From positions 186,001 through 250,000 of the forward strand of contig SKCR01023724.1 of NCBI GenBank assembly GCA_019454045.1: a stretch of 64,000 bases of DNA. The letters run 5' to 3'. The notes below the pieces were generated by a model that saw only the letters and a list, made by a program, of their open reading frames with translations, did no database searches and had not been told where the DNA came from. The position numbers were made by a program, and so were the translations under genes. The stretch is from Zanthoxylum bungeanum (Eukaryota; Streptophyta; Magnoliopsida; Sapindales; Rutaceae). Below are positions 33,038 to 44,539 of this stretch, piece by piece. Every line of letters begins with the position of its first letter. Positions within the stretch are counted from its first letter, which is position 1.

Positions 33038-33345
33038 CTAAAATAATTCTCCCCAGTAGTGTTTAACACGCCTGTTTTTAACCTTGAAAGTTTTGTTGGA
33101 GTCAGGATCATGTATCTCAACGACTCTATCTGGTAAAACTTTGGTGATCACAAATGGACCTGACCATCGTGATTTTGGCTTCCATGGGAAGAATTTCACC
33201 CTTGATTTGTTTAACAGTACCTTCTGCCCTGGTTCCAGTTGTATGCGCACTAACTTCTCATCATGTCTTTTCTTTGTACAATTTGGCATCCTCAAAAGGC
33301 TGATTGTGAAATTCCTCCAATTCGTTGAGCTGATGGAACTTTTCT
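33038..33345 (-). pseudogene. Gypsy-1 integrase C-terminal tail
   Basis: The sequence QLNELEEFHNQPFEDAKLY (in a neighbouring frame) leads to KKRHDEKLVRIQLEPGQKVL, SRWSGPFVITKVLPDRVVEI and NRRVKHYWGELF. This is the characteristic end of Athila/Tat-type integrases. Everything between the protease and this point (RT, RNase H, integrase zinc finger and DDE core) is absent. There is no chromodomain. Confidence 0.85.
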
Positions 33346-34273
33346 CTTCTGTTGCTTGTAGTGCAAGAATTGGCTTTTTTAATGCAAAAGATGCTTTATC
33401 TTCAGGCTCCACAAGCAATTGACATGTTTTAAGTTTGTCAGTAGAACTTTGCATTGCATTGGAGTTCTGAATGGTACTGTGTATCGCATCAAGTCTGAAA
33501 CATTCCTCATTCTTTTCATCATCTGGGAAATTCATGGCCTTGAAAACATTGAATGTTACTTCTTGGTCCTGTACCCTCATGGTTAATTCTCGTTTTTGTA
33601 CATCAATAATGGTTTGACATGTAGCCAAGAATGGTCTCCCGAGGATGATTGGCACGTCTGCGTCTTCCTCCATATCAAGGACAATAAAATCTGCTTGGAA
33701 AATGAATTTGTCAACCTTGACCAGCACATCCTCAACTACGCCTCTTGGAAATACGAGCGTTCTATCAGCAAGTTATAGAGAGACTGAAGTGGGCAATGTT
33801 TCTCCAATCTGTAGTTTCCTGAAAATAGAAAAAGGCATCAAGTTAACACTTGCACCTAAATCACATAAAGCATTACCAAAGTTATATTCTCCTATGATGC
33901 AAGGAATGGTGAAACTGTCAGGATCTTTCAACTTCGGGGGAAGTTTCCTCTGAATGATGGCGCTGCATTCTTCCGTCAATGCTACTGTCTCGTAATCTCC
34001 CAATCTCCGTTTTCGTGAAAGAATGTCTTTCATGAATTTTACATAGCTGGGCATTTGTTCCAAGGCTTCTGCAAATGGAATGTTGATGTGCAGCTTTTTG
34101 AACACCTCCAGGAATCGAGCAAACTGCTTGTCCAGTTTTTTTTTTCTGAAGTCGTTGAGGAAAAGGTGGAGGTGGAATGATTCTTTCTGGTTCTTTTTCC
34201 TTTGCTTCTTTTTCCTCCATCTGTTGCTCTGCTTCTTTTGGAACTTCTTCTTGGGACACCTTGATTCCAACAT
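33346..34273 (-). pseudogene. Gypsy-1 protease region
   Basis: The frame carries FKKLHINIPFAEALEQMPSY and YETVALTEECSAIIQ, then the aspartic protease active site ALCDLGASVNLMPFSIF and, after a frame change, VPIILGRPFLATCQTIIDV, the C-terminal flap of the protease. DLGAS is the normal active-site form in this branch. The N-terminal part (33918-34301) is rich in Lys and Glu, the linker between gag and protease. A frameshift lies near 33773-33730. Confidence 0.85.
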
Positions 34274-34301
34274 CTTTGTTGATTTCAGTACCGTTTTTCA
34301 A

Positions 34302-35608
34302 AGTAATGGCTTGACATTGCTCCTTCCCTCGGTTCCTTGGATTGGGTTCTGTGTTGCTGGGAAGATTACCTGGTGGTCTGTAACTCTGAGCATTGGCCAG
34401 TTGTCCGATTTGATTCTCCAGTACTTTGATGGAAGCTGATTGGCTCTGAAAGATAGCATCGTACTTTTTTAACTAAGCCAGAACTTTTGCTATTCCTGGT
34501 TCATTTGCCTGCTCCTGGCCTTTGTTCTGTTGCTGGAATCCAGGTGGTGGATAGTTCTGCTGTTGGCCTGAATTGTTGCTCCATGAAAAATTAGGATGAT
34601 TCCTCCACCCTGGGTTGTAGGTGTTGGAATATGGATTGTTCCCCTGTCTGTTGAAATTGTTGACATAATTCACCGTTTCTTCAAGTTGGTTTGGTTCTGG
34701 TGCTCCTCCATATGGTGAACTTGTGGATCCAGTGGTAAGAGTCTCCATGAATTTGCATATCTAATCTAGCTTGGCGTTGACTGCTGTATTGGCTTCACTT
34801 TCATAAATTCCTGCAATTCTTTGGATCATGCTCCTTTCTGTTGGCCACAAGAAATTGTTGTTGGCCATTTCTTCTATTAGTTCTCAGGCTTGATCTTCTC
34901 CTTTCGCCATTAAAGCTCATTTAGCAGCAGCATCGATTGTGGTTCTCATTATTCCAGAAAGTCCATTATAGAATGTTTGGACTTGAAGCCATTTTGGAAT
35001 TTCATGGTGAGGACATTTCCGGAGCAAATCTTTGTACCTTTCCCAAGCTTCGTAGAGAGTTTCTGAGTCTTGTTGTACAAAGGATGTGATGTCATTCCTC
35101 AGCTTTCCAATTCTGGCCGGTGGAAAATACTTTGCAAGAAATTTGGTGGCTAAAGTGTTCCAAGTTGTGATGGAACCTGCTGGTAGTGAATGTAGCCAAA
35201 CTTTAGCTCTGTCCTTCAAGGAGTACGGAAAAACACGCAGTCTCATTGCTTCTTCAGCTTCTCGGTTGTAATTGAAAGTGCCGCAAACTTCCAGGAAGTT
35301 GCTGATGTGGCCATTAGGATCTTCAGTTGCATTCCCCCCAAACTGAACTGACTGCTGAATCATCTGAATGCATGTTTTGATGTCACCCGCATTTGCTGGT
35401 AATAGAGGAAGTACAATACATGAAATGAGTCTGTCAACCACCGGAATGGTTCTGTCTCGAATGGGAATTGGTGGTGACCCCTCCAAAGGTTCAGGTTCCA
35501 TGTTGACTAAAGCTTCTTGGTCTTCTCGTCTTTCCTTCTCAACTGCCTGATGGTTCTTTCAATTTATGGGTCAAGAGGTCGTAGTTCAAAGCTTCTGGTT
35601 CGTCTCAT
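34302..35608 (-). pseudogene. Gypsy-1 gag
   Basis: Gag builds the virus-like particle. A start at 35608 gives MRRTRSFELRPLDP followed by a stop; the main open part 34917-35501 contains FLEVCGTFNYN, VFPYSLKDRAKVWLHSLP, FLAKYFPPARIGKLRNDI and SETLYEAWERYKDLLRKCPH, the Retrotrans_gag domain. The C-terminal piece (34473-34748) has NYVNNFNRQGNNPYSNTYNP and a Gln-rich tail, with no CCHC knuckle, as usual in this branch. At least three stops or frameshifts interrupt it (near 35565, 34916 and 34763). Confidence 0.9.
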
Positions 35609-35723
35609 GAAGGATCTGAGAACCTGAAACACAATAAAATGAAAACAATAAGTAAAAAGAAATTTAGATACAAGTAACGGTATCTAACCTTAAAACTAAT
35701 AGTGAAAGATAAATAAGTCACTA

Positions 35724-35735
35724 GCAACGGCGCCA
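35724..35735 (-). promoter_or_regulatory. Primer-binding site of Gypsy-1, tRNA-Asp type
   Basis: The minus strand reads TGGCGCCGTTGC, matching the first 12 bases complementary to plant tRNA-Asp as used by Athila/Tat elements; the match fails after that. It lies six bases inside the LTR end at 35742. Confidence 0.8.
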
Positions 35736-35741
35736 AAAACT

Positions 35742-37869
35742 TGACCGGCGTAAACACACACATATAACGCAAGCGCACGTATCGTTCAAGTAGTATAAAA
35801 AGTATCAATCCCACGAGGACTTAATACCTAAGCTATTAATTTTATTAGGTCAAATGATTACTAGTATCTAACAGGTTGTTTGATTGATTTTAAATGGTGA
35901 CGATTCTAAATTTAAAAGCAAGTAAATAAAATTGTCGAAAGTAGGTTTTAAGAAAATTCAATATTAAAAACTATCTAGGGTTGTGATTTCTTCCAATATC
36001 ATTTTAAAGATGAAGTGGTTATTTTATAGTTGGGTAATATATTGATTTATTAACCTGGAACACTAAATTATGTGAAAGCCTCTATCGATGGTCAGACACA
36101 AATACCCAGTTTAACCCAATTGAACCATATGTCTATGTCAACCAAATTATCTGGATTCATTAAGTTTAAGTTCCAATTATGGCTACCCCCGCCCGACAGG
36201 TATATGTCTATCATGTAAGAAAATCTATTAAAGGGTTATCTATCCTCAAGGAAGATCGTGGGTTATTGAGTCTAAGGTCTTAAAATTAAAATCCCTATGT
36301 CTAGTTCATTTTAGATTTACCAGATCAATTTTATTAGTGGCTAGTTAATAAAAAGCATTAAGATTAAGACTCAATAAATAAATCTTTATATTACTCAAAC
36401 TATAATCTAACATCTTATAAACCAGTGATATTAAAAGTCATCACAACCCCAGATAACTAATTTAGTTACAACACATAGCTAGGGCTAGTAAAAACTTGAA
36501 AATAAAAGACATAAAGTAAAAATGCGGTAAAGTAGAAATTGAAAAGTAAAATAAAATAAAATGAAATGCTAAGGTAAAAGGAATTACTTTTACTATTTAC
36601 TATTTTAGATATCTCCCATAAAATAATATATAAACTTGTAGTAATATTACCAACCAGCCATATAGGCGGTAACCTGATTAAGTCAAATTAAGTCCAACCA
36701 GCCATTAAAGCGATAATATTTGTCCATAAACCAGCCATAAAGGCGGAACCAAAATTAACCAGGCATAAAGGCGGAACCCAAATTTAATTATCAACCGAAA
36801 AATCTGGCGGTATCATTGATTAGTCAGGTTTAAACCAGATTAAAATGAATTACCAACCGACCAGTATGGCGGTATCCTTTTTAAGTCAAATTTTAAATAG
36901 TGAATATATTATTTTTAAGGGAGATTAATCTAAATAGCAATAGTAAAATAATTACCTTTCACCTTAGCAGAGGGAAGTTACCTCCTCATGGTTGAATAGT
37001 AAAAATTGTAAAAATAAAGAAAGTAAATTACTATTATTACAGAACGTAATTAAAACTTAATTACAAAACTTAAATTAAAAGAAACTAGAGAGAAGACTCC
37101 CTATTTACATCAAAGAAATGAGAGAGAATGGTACAACTGAAACTGGAATATCGAGCTCAATTTATAGGCCTCGGTGGGCTCTGGGAGTCGCGACGCCAAG
37201 GGTGTGGGCGTCGCGACGCTGGAACAGTTAGGCATGGCATGCTCTAGTGATGACACGTGGCGATTCTGATAAGGAGATAAGGCGACACGTGGCAAGGCGG
37301 CTGAGAGCTCAATTATTATGCTGATGTGGCATGACGTGGTGACAGGGAGTGTCGGCACCGTATGATTACGACACGTGGCACGCTGTGATTGGTTGATGAT
37401 GACGTGGCACTTTGACTCGGTCAACTGGTGATGTGGATGATGACGTGGTGATGACGTGGAGTGACACGTGGCACACGTGGCAATGGTGATTGTCGGCACC
37501 GTAGGATTGCGACACGTGGCACGGCGCACGTTAGCAGATCGGCTGTGATGGTGACACGTTGCACGGCGCACGTTAGCAAAGTCAAACTTTTCAAATTCTG
37601 ACCCGTTGACCTGGCGCACGTTAGCATGGACTTGGTGCACGTTAGGCGTCGCGACGCCAAGGGATTGGACGTCGCGACGCCCCCAAATTACCAAAATGCC
37701 CATTTTTTTAATTTTCACTGTTTTGCTCCAAATCACCTCCAAAATGTCCTGAAACTTTATTTATCTATAAAATAACACAAAACACATCAAAATATTCACA
37801 AAACTCAAGAAACTATACAAAATATTAGGTTAAATGAGTGGGAAATAGTGATAGATTTACCACTCATCA
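35742..37869 (-). repeat. 5' LTR of Gypsy-1
   Basis: 2128 bp, collinear with the other LTR. The main visible difference is a loss of about 20-25 bases within the ACGTGG array near 37335. The GCGTCGCGACGC palindromes recur at about 37207, 37644 and 37668. Confidence 0.95.
37159..37166 (-). promoter_or_regulatory. TATA box of the Gypsy-1 5' LTR (active promoter position)
   Basis: TATAAATT on the minus strand with the ACGTGG array (about 37250-37640) upstream. This is the LTR copy that would drive the element's genomic RNA. Confidence 0.7.
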
Positions 37870-37874
37870 ATCGT

Positions 37875-39130
37875 GACCTGGGGGCATGAAACCTACTGAA
37901 CGGGACATAAAACTGCATTAGGAGAGGAACGTGAACATGAACATGAATAAGCCTATGAGGGTTTCCAAAGAACTATAATGCGAGCTGAAACTTAATGTAC
38001 TCGAGTAGTTGTAACTACAGTGAGACCTACTTAGCGGAACCTAGCGCCGTGTGAGCACAAAAACATGTACGTGAACATGAACGTGAACGTGAGCATACTC
38101 GAGCAGTTATATATGACGGGATAACACTCTACTGGTGTTTGAAAATTATTTGTACTTGTAAACATGAAAATCACATACGGTAAAGCATGAAACCTAAATT
38201 TTAAATATTAAAAATCATGAATTATAAATCATATAACATGAACTATAAACATGAGACGTAATTGTAAGTCGTGAAACATGAAAACATAACCGTAAACTGA
38301 TACACAAAACTATGAAACACAAATTCAATATATGTTTTATTTTTTAAAATTCGATAATTAAACCAAAAATATATTAATAATTTTTGAATGAAAGATGAAT
38401 GTGAAGCCAGTTGAAAACATAAATAAAATTCTTAAATTTGAATCCTATAAAATATTATGATAGTTATAGATATTGACAATTTATTTGAATTTCATCAAAA
38501 TAATTGAAGAGTTCAGTCAATGGTTTGATGAAAAAAAGAAAGGGTTGTTGAAATGAGGAGCTCATGTGCTTGACCTATTCATCAAATTGTTTTTCAAAAA
38601 CAGTACATTACCAAAACTAGGCCAAAGAAGCAAATTAAATCAACCCAAACTAGTGAAAATAAAAAGCAACCAAAAATTCCCAACAAAAGACAATATTGGT
38701 AACAATGTAATTTTGCCTTCATCAAAATACCACATACACTTTTTTATCTTTTCTATTTTTCTGCATCGGTAGAAAGAAATTCGAACCCTTATCAAATGAA
38801 ATAATTTTCACCCCAATTAAAAAGTTTAGTACGGATTAAGGACTTCTTTTGTCATGATTAAAAAAAAAAACGTGATAAAATTCATAATACATTTCAATTT
38901 ATTATTTAAAAAATAAAATCCTAAATTCCAATAAAAATCTAAAATACTATATCATTTGATATAAAATTTAAATTATTTTTTATTCTAATTAAAAAATTCG
39001 GTTCCAATCCATATCCAGCTCCCACCGATTACAACCCTACCCTCACTGTTGGGTTCTATCCAAAGTGAGAGAAGCAGCTGATAGTAAAAAAAGATAAAAG
39101 CTGTCCCCACCAATATATATATATATATAT
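37875..39130. other. Non-coding flank of Gypsy-1 with the GTGAACATGAAC-type repeat
   Basis: The first 450 bases carry GAACGTGAACATGAA and GTAAACATGAAA variants that continue the repeat broken by Gypsy-1. The rest is AT-rich. An AT dinucleotide run sits at 39113-39130. No gene seen. Confidence 0.55.
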
Positions 39131-39467
39131 ACTAGTGCGTGTCCGTGCCTACGGCACGCTATTACAAAATTTACTGAGAGATTAAGATTATATTATTTAA
39201 TTTATTTATAATGAAATGGTTTTATTTTTTAATTAAATAATTTTATTCTTTAATTTATTTGGTAGTTTTCATTTTCTATTTTCCATTTTTATAGAGATTC
39301 TATAATGAAAAGATTCTTTATCAGCCATTAGATTATAATAAAATGATCTGAACCGCCAATTAAGCCACATAAAGATAGCCATTGAATTCATTCTCTCTCT
39401 TAATCATAGCCATTGGTTGTCTTCTCTTTCCTCTCACACCATTGTGCTTTATAATATATATATATAG
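39131..39467 (-). mobile_element. Possible short non-autonomous Helitron
   Basis: On the minus strand the left end reads as a Helitron 3' terminus: a perfect hairpin CGTGCCGTAGGCACG (39144-39158), eight bases, then CTAG (39132-39135) followed by T, at an AT-rich target. The other end, near 39467, gives CTATATATATATATTATAAAGC on the minus strand read in two parts, similar to plant Helitron 5' ends but without the canonical leading TC. The right boundary is therefore uncertain. Confidence 0.42.
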
Positions 39468-39834
39468 TTAAAACTTAAAAAGCTTGAGGGAAAAAAAAAT
39501 AATCACAAACACAAATTCACTCTCTTTCTTGTCAAGATTACCAAAACTCATTAATTTGAGATTAACAAAAAGAGAACAGTAAACAGAGAGAGATCAAGAA
39601 GTTAAAAAAAGGCTTCTTGTTATGTTATTGCCAGGTGCCACTTGCAAAAGATTATATAAATAAATAAGCTTTTATTTACTTTGCTTGCTTACAAGCAGCA
39701 GTAGTAGCACAGCAGTTGAAAAAAAGTGTTTTTGCAACAGAGAGAAGCAAGATCATTAGCTCAGAAAAAGGGTTTAATTCTCAAGTGTTTAGAGAAAAGA
39801 AATAAAAAAGAAAAAGAAAACAAACCGATATAAA

Positions 39835-39887
<53 letters not shown>

Positions 39888-39903
39888 AAAGAGAAAGAGA
39901 AAG
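39447..39903 (+). promoter_or_regulatory. Core promoter and 5' leader of the RSS3-like gene, with a GA microsatellite
   Basis: A TATA-rich stretch (TTATAATATATATATATAG, 39449-39467) lies about 440 bases upstream of the start codon. The leader contains an AG dinucleotide run of about 21 units at 39840-39882, directly before the ATG at 39904. GA/CT runs are common in plant 5' leaders and are bound by BPC proteins; a role here is inferred. The transcription start is not determined. Confidence 0.5.
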
Positions 39904-42517
39904 ATGGTGGGCTCAGGAGCAGGAGATAGGAGCAAAGAAGCTGTTGGGATGATGGCCCTTCATGAAGCACTAAGAAGCGTCTGTTTAAACTCAGACTGGA
40001 CTTACTCTGTCTTCTGGACCATTCGTCCTCGCCCGTACTTTTACTCACTCTACAATTTTTTTCAAAATCTTTTCTTTTCTCTCAAGCTCTGTGCTTTTAG
40101 ATGTTTCCTTAACTGGGTTTGTTTTGTTTTTCATGTTATTGTTGCAGGAGAGTTAGAGGTGGTAATGGTTGCAAAGTTGGCGATGATAATGGAAGCTTGT
40201 GAGTATGATTTTTGTTTCTTGTTTGCTGTCTGAGAATGCTGGGGATTTTTTTTTTCTTAAATATATATAATTTGAATGTTGAAATCCTCAGTGATTGAGG
40301 ATTTAGCTCACGCAAGTCAGCTTAGCTGTATTGTTTCTGGCCTTCCCTCTGTTTCAAAACAGATTATTAAACAGAGTGAAATCAGGGGAGTAGAGTCAGA
40401 GAGAGAGAGAGAGAGAGTGATAAACATATAACGTTAATTAAATTGGATTTTATATTTGTATAAGCAAGTTTATGATTGATAATGAGAAATGGTTATGTGC
40501 TAATTTTTGATTTGGGTGTAAAGTTTTCAACTTTTTACAACATTACATGGAGTCAATAATATCCTTATTTATTCATCATTACTGAGTGGGTGCTTTGTTC
40601 TTAATGTAAGAGACTAAGAGTACTGATTTAAGAAAGTTTTGTGAAGGATGTTGATGTGGGAAGATGGGTTCTGTCGAGAAAGAGTTGCGGATTGTTTGGA
40701 AGAGATGGATGGTGAAGATCCTGTCAGAAAAGCTTTCAGCAAAATGTCCATTCAGTTATATAATTATGGAGAAGGGTGGGTACTGGGTAGGTGTTATTAT
40801 TTGATTTTATTTCTCTCTCTGTATATGTATGTGTGTATATACATAAACAAGTAAATATGAAGTCCCAGTAGGATGTTGGAAAAATAGATAAGAGTGAAAG
40901 AATAGGATGAAATTTAAATACTTTTTATTGTTTTTGTTTAGCTAATGACATTTTTAGAGAGACATTTTTTAGTAACATTTTAGTGACATTCTAGCTTCAA
41001 ACAGTTATATTTTTGAGAGAAACTAAAATGTATAACTGCTTAAAGCATGAATATCACAAAAAAAATGTCATCTAGAATTATTGTTTAGCGATTGTCTTTT
41101 GTTTTTGAGCAGGTTAATGGGAAAGGTTGCTTCTGATAAGTGTCATAAATGGGTCTTCAAAGAGCCTACAGAGTGTGAACCTAATATCTCCAACTACTGG
41201 CAGAGTTCTTTTGATGCTGTATGTAAATTAGCCCATAAATTCATTTCTAATTTTTTTTTTTTTTTTTTTTTAATTTCCTTTTGTTCTCAAATCACTTTCA
41301 TGAAGATCTCTGGGGAAAAAGAGGTGGATCTGGTATTATATTGCTCCATTATTGATGAGATGAGGGCATCTTATTTTTCCTTTTATTATTAATTGATGCT
41401 AACATTCCCTTTTTGTTGTTATTAATTGCAGCTACCTCCTGAATGGACTGATCAATTCGAATCTGGCATTCAGGTCAGCACCAAATCAGTCAATTTCACT
41501 GTTGTTAGTCTTAGGTTATTTTCAAATTTGGTATTTTCCCATTTCTAGTACTTAAGACTTTGTGCTTCTCCATTTCCATTTACCAGACCATTGCTGTTAT
41601 TCAAGCTGGTCACGGTCTTCTCCAGCTGGGGTCCTGCAAGATTGTAAGTTTTAGTTTTTCCCTTATCCTTTTATGTGAACTTATTTCCGAAATTTATTGA
41701 GATATTTTATGTTAATTTCTGTGATTAATTTTCTGCAAAATATGGTTTATTATGCGAGCGCAACTGGAATGATTTGATTGTATTGATACACAATGTCAAT
41801 CCTCAGATACCTGAAGACCTCCATTTTGTGCTAAGAATGAGGCATACATTTGAATCTCTAGGCTATCAATCTGGTTTCTATCTGTCCCAGCTATTTTCTT
41901 CAAACAGAAACACTTCCTCATCTTCGACAATTCCTTCAAAGCAATCTGCCATTCCAACTCGTCCTCCTCCTCCACTCTTCAATTGGGGCCATAGGCCAAT
42001 GCCATCATCCACTACAATGCTTGCCTCACCCAATTTTCAAAATCCTGCTGCTGGTAGAGTTGGATTCCCACAAACCAAAGATGAGACTCACATGTTCCTC
42101 CTCCCTCATTCATCCGAAACACCACAAATGGATGATAATATGATGGCAGAACGCGAAAATGACATCAAGTGGCCAAATGGGTTGTCATTTTTCAGTGCTC
42201 TTACTGCAAGACCTGATGATGCCAAGCTTTTGTTTAACCCCGACAATTTCGGAAACAAACCAGACCAAAGTCATCACTCTCTCATTCTTGAAGGAAAAGA
42301 TATGAATCCAAATTCGGATGGTGGTGCAAACCTGAATGAATTCTTGAGCTTGGACAGTCATCCAGATAAGAACAAGTTTAAGAGGAGCTTTACTTTGCCA
42401 GGAAGAATGACTTCATCATCTTCCTCTACGTCAGTCGACCACCATCAGCATCAAGCTGTGGAGTATAGGAATAACGACCCAGGGATGTACAACGACATGG
42501 AAACCTTCTTGGAATGA
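39904..42517 (+). CDS. RSS3-like: RSS3-like protein with N-terminal bHLH-MYC_N domain, seven exons
   Basis: Predicted exons, all with GT-AG introns and matching phases: 39904-40034, 40148-40198, 40647-40775, 41113-41218, 41432-41473, 41587-41643, 41807-42517; 408 residues. The protein starts MVGSGAGDRSKEAVGMMAL. Residues about 15-190 form the MYC_N regulatory domain (LHEALRSVCLNSDWTYSVFW, YNYGEGLMGKVASDKCHKWV, PPEWTDQFESGIQTIAVIQA). No DNA-binding helix-loop-helix follows; the rest is Ser/Pro/Asn-rich and ends NDMETFLE. This matches rice RSS3, a nuclear cofactor that joins JAZ and class-C bHLH factors to control jasmonate output and root cell growth under salt. Arabidopsis relatives are often labelled WNK-related, but no kinase domain is present here. 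All exons are open, so the gene appears intact. Confidence 0.9.
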
Positions 42518-43551
42518 ATGTAGAAAACTTTGTATCTAGGCAATGCTTCTATGTTTCTTTGCTCTTGAATTCTTATGTTTGTTTTCTAGTTCAGTTTTAC
42601 ATGTTATGTTTTTTAAATCCTTGTTTCTTTTAGAACTTCCTAATTATTTGTTGTAGCTTATCCTAACATAAGTTTTAGCATAAGATTTATCTGTGCGCTT
42701 GAATATAAGTTTCTTTCACTTCACCCATCAATCAAAATCCTAGCTATGGCGGTTCAGCTTTATTGGTCATTTTCTTACCAAGAGTTAACAAGGCATATGT
42801 TGACACCACAAAAAGTTTGCCTTAAACATTACTTGTTAACCCATGAAGTGGGGTGGCAGAAGAAGCCAAGTATTTGTAAAATATAGATGAAACTTGAAAT
42901 ATGGAATAAGGATTTTTTTAAACCATGGGCAAAATGTTGCTACAACTGCTTATATATGTTGGGTATGTTATATAATAAAGCAGAAAGTTTGAAGGATGTT
43001 AATATAGCTTTATTGGATGGTCTTCGGCTTTGTCATTCTCATTCTATTTTTAGGGTGATGATTGGAAGTGACTCTATGGTTATATATTTATTGGCTTTTT
43101 TCTAAGGATCGCTCTCTTTGGTATCTTTGGGATTATTAGAATGATGTAATAAAATAATAAATAAGCTTAATGAACTCAATGTTTAAGTAGTGCATGTGCT
43201 CAAGAAGGAAACGAAGTTGCTTTTTTTTTTTTTTTTTTTTTTTTGCAAACATGGGTACTGATGCTCAATAAGATTTATCACCTTTGCACCTATTAAATCT
43301 TTTTCGGGAATCCTTTGGGTTGATAGGTGGCAATTGTCACATATTCGTATTTGATTTCCTTATTTTCTCCGTTATTTTGGTATCTCATGTGATTCATAAT
43401 ATTCCCTTGCCAAAAGTGAGGTCTCCTTGATAAATCTTGACAAATAAAAAAATTTCTATATTTTTTTTTTATCTTTTAATGCATTAAAATTCAATTTTTT
43501 TTTTTGTCTTTTTAACTCTGTCTTTATTAATGGCAGATGTCCATATATAAG
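42518..43551 (+). other. 3' flank of the RSS3-like gene
   Basis: The first 150-200 bases are probably 3' UTR. A 22-base T run at about 43221-43243 is low complexity. No further gene is recognised; the open frame at 42887-43105 has no recognisable content. Confidence 0.5.
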
Positions 43552-43568
43552 AGTCATTTTTAATATAA

Positions 43569-43722
43569 GTCTAGATTTTCCAATGTATTGACTCATAATC
43601 TAGCCAAAACGGCTTGTAACTCAGGTGTTACTGGTTTTTGGCGGGAGTCTTTTCCCCCTCAAATCAAATGTAATATTTTCTTATCTTAAATGATCAGTGT
43701 TTTCTTTTCAAAAAAAAGAAAA
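43569..43722 (+). mobile_element. SINE
   Basis: A perfect 17-bp target duplication, AGTCATTTTTAATATAA, flanks it at 43552-43568 and 43723-43739. Inside, GTAACTCAGGTGTTA resembles a pol III A box, and the segment ends TTTTCAAAAAAAAGAAA, an A-rich tail. The B box is not clear. The size (154 bp) fits a plant SINE. Confidence 0.8.
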
Positions 43723-43739
43723 AGTCATTTTTAATATAA

Positions 43740-44539
43740 ATCTTCACATCTCGGTGGTTTAGGGAACTGCAAAATATAAATGCATGGCAAGTTAACTAAC
43801 AAAGCTGTGAGTAAACATAAACTGATGCAAATTTGTTAAAACTTCTTGCTTTGAGCTTTTGAAAGTAGCTCAAATAAACATACTAAGAACATGCTTTATA
43901 AACCTTTAATTGCAACTTAAATTTATGTTTGCCAATCAAGAAAAAGAAAGCAAATACAATTGAATGATCTTACCTCTTCATCAATCATAATTAAACTTTG
44001 GTCTTTTACTACAATGAATTTGATCCAAAAACTTGGGGCCCAAACTTGCTATGGCTTAGCTTAGGGGTTTGGTGAGCCTTATTAAGTTTAACTTCTCAAG
44101 CATCATTTCACTCTAATGTTTGGCTTCAATTTCATGGGCAGAAAATTTTACAGTCTATAATAAGTAAGAATTTCTTTCATGCACAAGTAATCTTAAATTC
44201 AAAACAAGAATTTATGTACTTATAATTTAAGATTAACTGATCTGCCTATTGTATATGCTTTCTGTAGAAGAAATAAGAAACACCTCAATCTTCATTAAAA
44301 AAAAATTACACATTTATCTCGTTATAATTAAGAGTCACAACCTTTTGCAAGTACTCATAATTCTGGCAATGATTTTCTCAAAACCAATCATTCACAAACT
44401 CAATTTACTTTAGAAAGTTTCCTCAAGTCATTTATATAAATATTTACTCAAAAATGCAGCAAAATGATGATCAAAATCAGTGCAACAGGAACACATATAC
44501 ACACCAAAAAAGAAAAAAAGGAAGCAGGTTCATGGATGG
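43740..44539. other. Intergenic sequence between the RSS3-like and MAKR-like genes
   Basis: The two genes converge here; 3' UTRs probably occupy part of it. No other feature seen. Confidence 0.5.

Larger units (their letters stand above)
27958..37869 (-). mobile_element. Gypsy-1: complete non-autonomous Ty3/Gypsy (Athila/Tat-like) element carrying a LOG gene
   Basis: Two direct repeats (27958-30107 and 35742-37869) start TGACCGGCGTAAAC and end CCACTCATCA. The element is bounded by a perfect 5-bp target duplication ATCGT (27953-27957, 37870-37874). A tRNA-Asp-like PBS and a polypurine tract are in place. Order on the minus strand: gag, protease, integrase tail, Cys-containing ORF, LOG copy. 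RT, RNase H and the integrase core are missing, so it would need an autonomous partner. The gag without CCHC, the DLGAS protease and the LONG-LTR/Asp-primer features point to the Athila/Tat branch. Confidence 0.95.

Noticed and set aside
39761..40048. Minus-strand open frame rich in Ser and Leu overlapping the RSS3-like first exon
   Set aside because: It is the translation of the GA microsatellite and lies antisense to a well-supported exon.
39904..42517. Annotation of the RSS3-like gene as a WNK kinase
   Set aside because: No kinase motifs (glycine loop, HRD, DFG) are present; the conserved region is the MYC_N domain.
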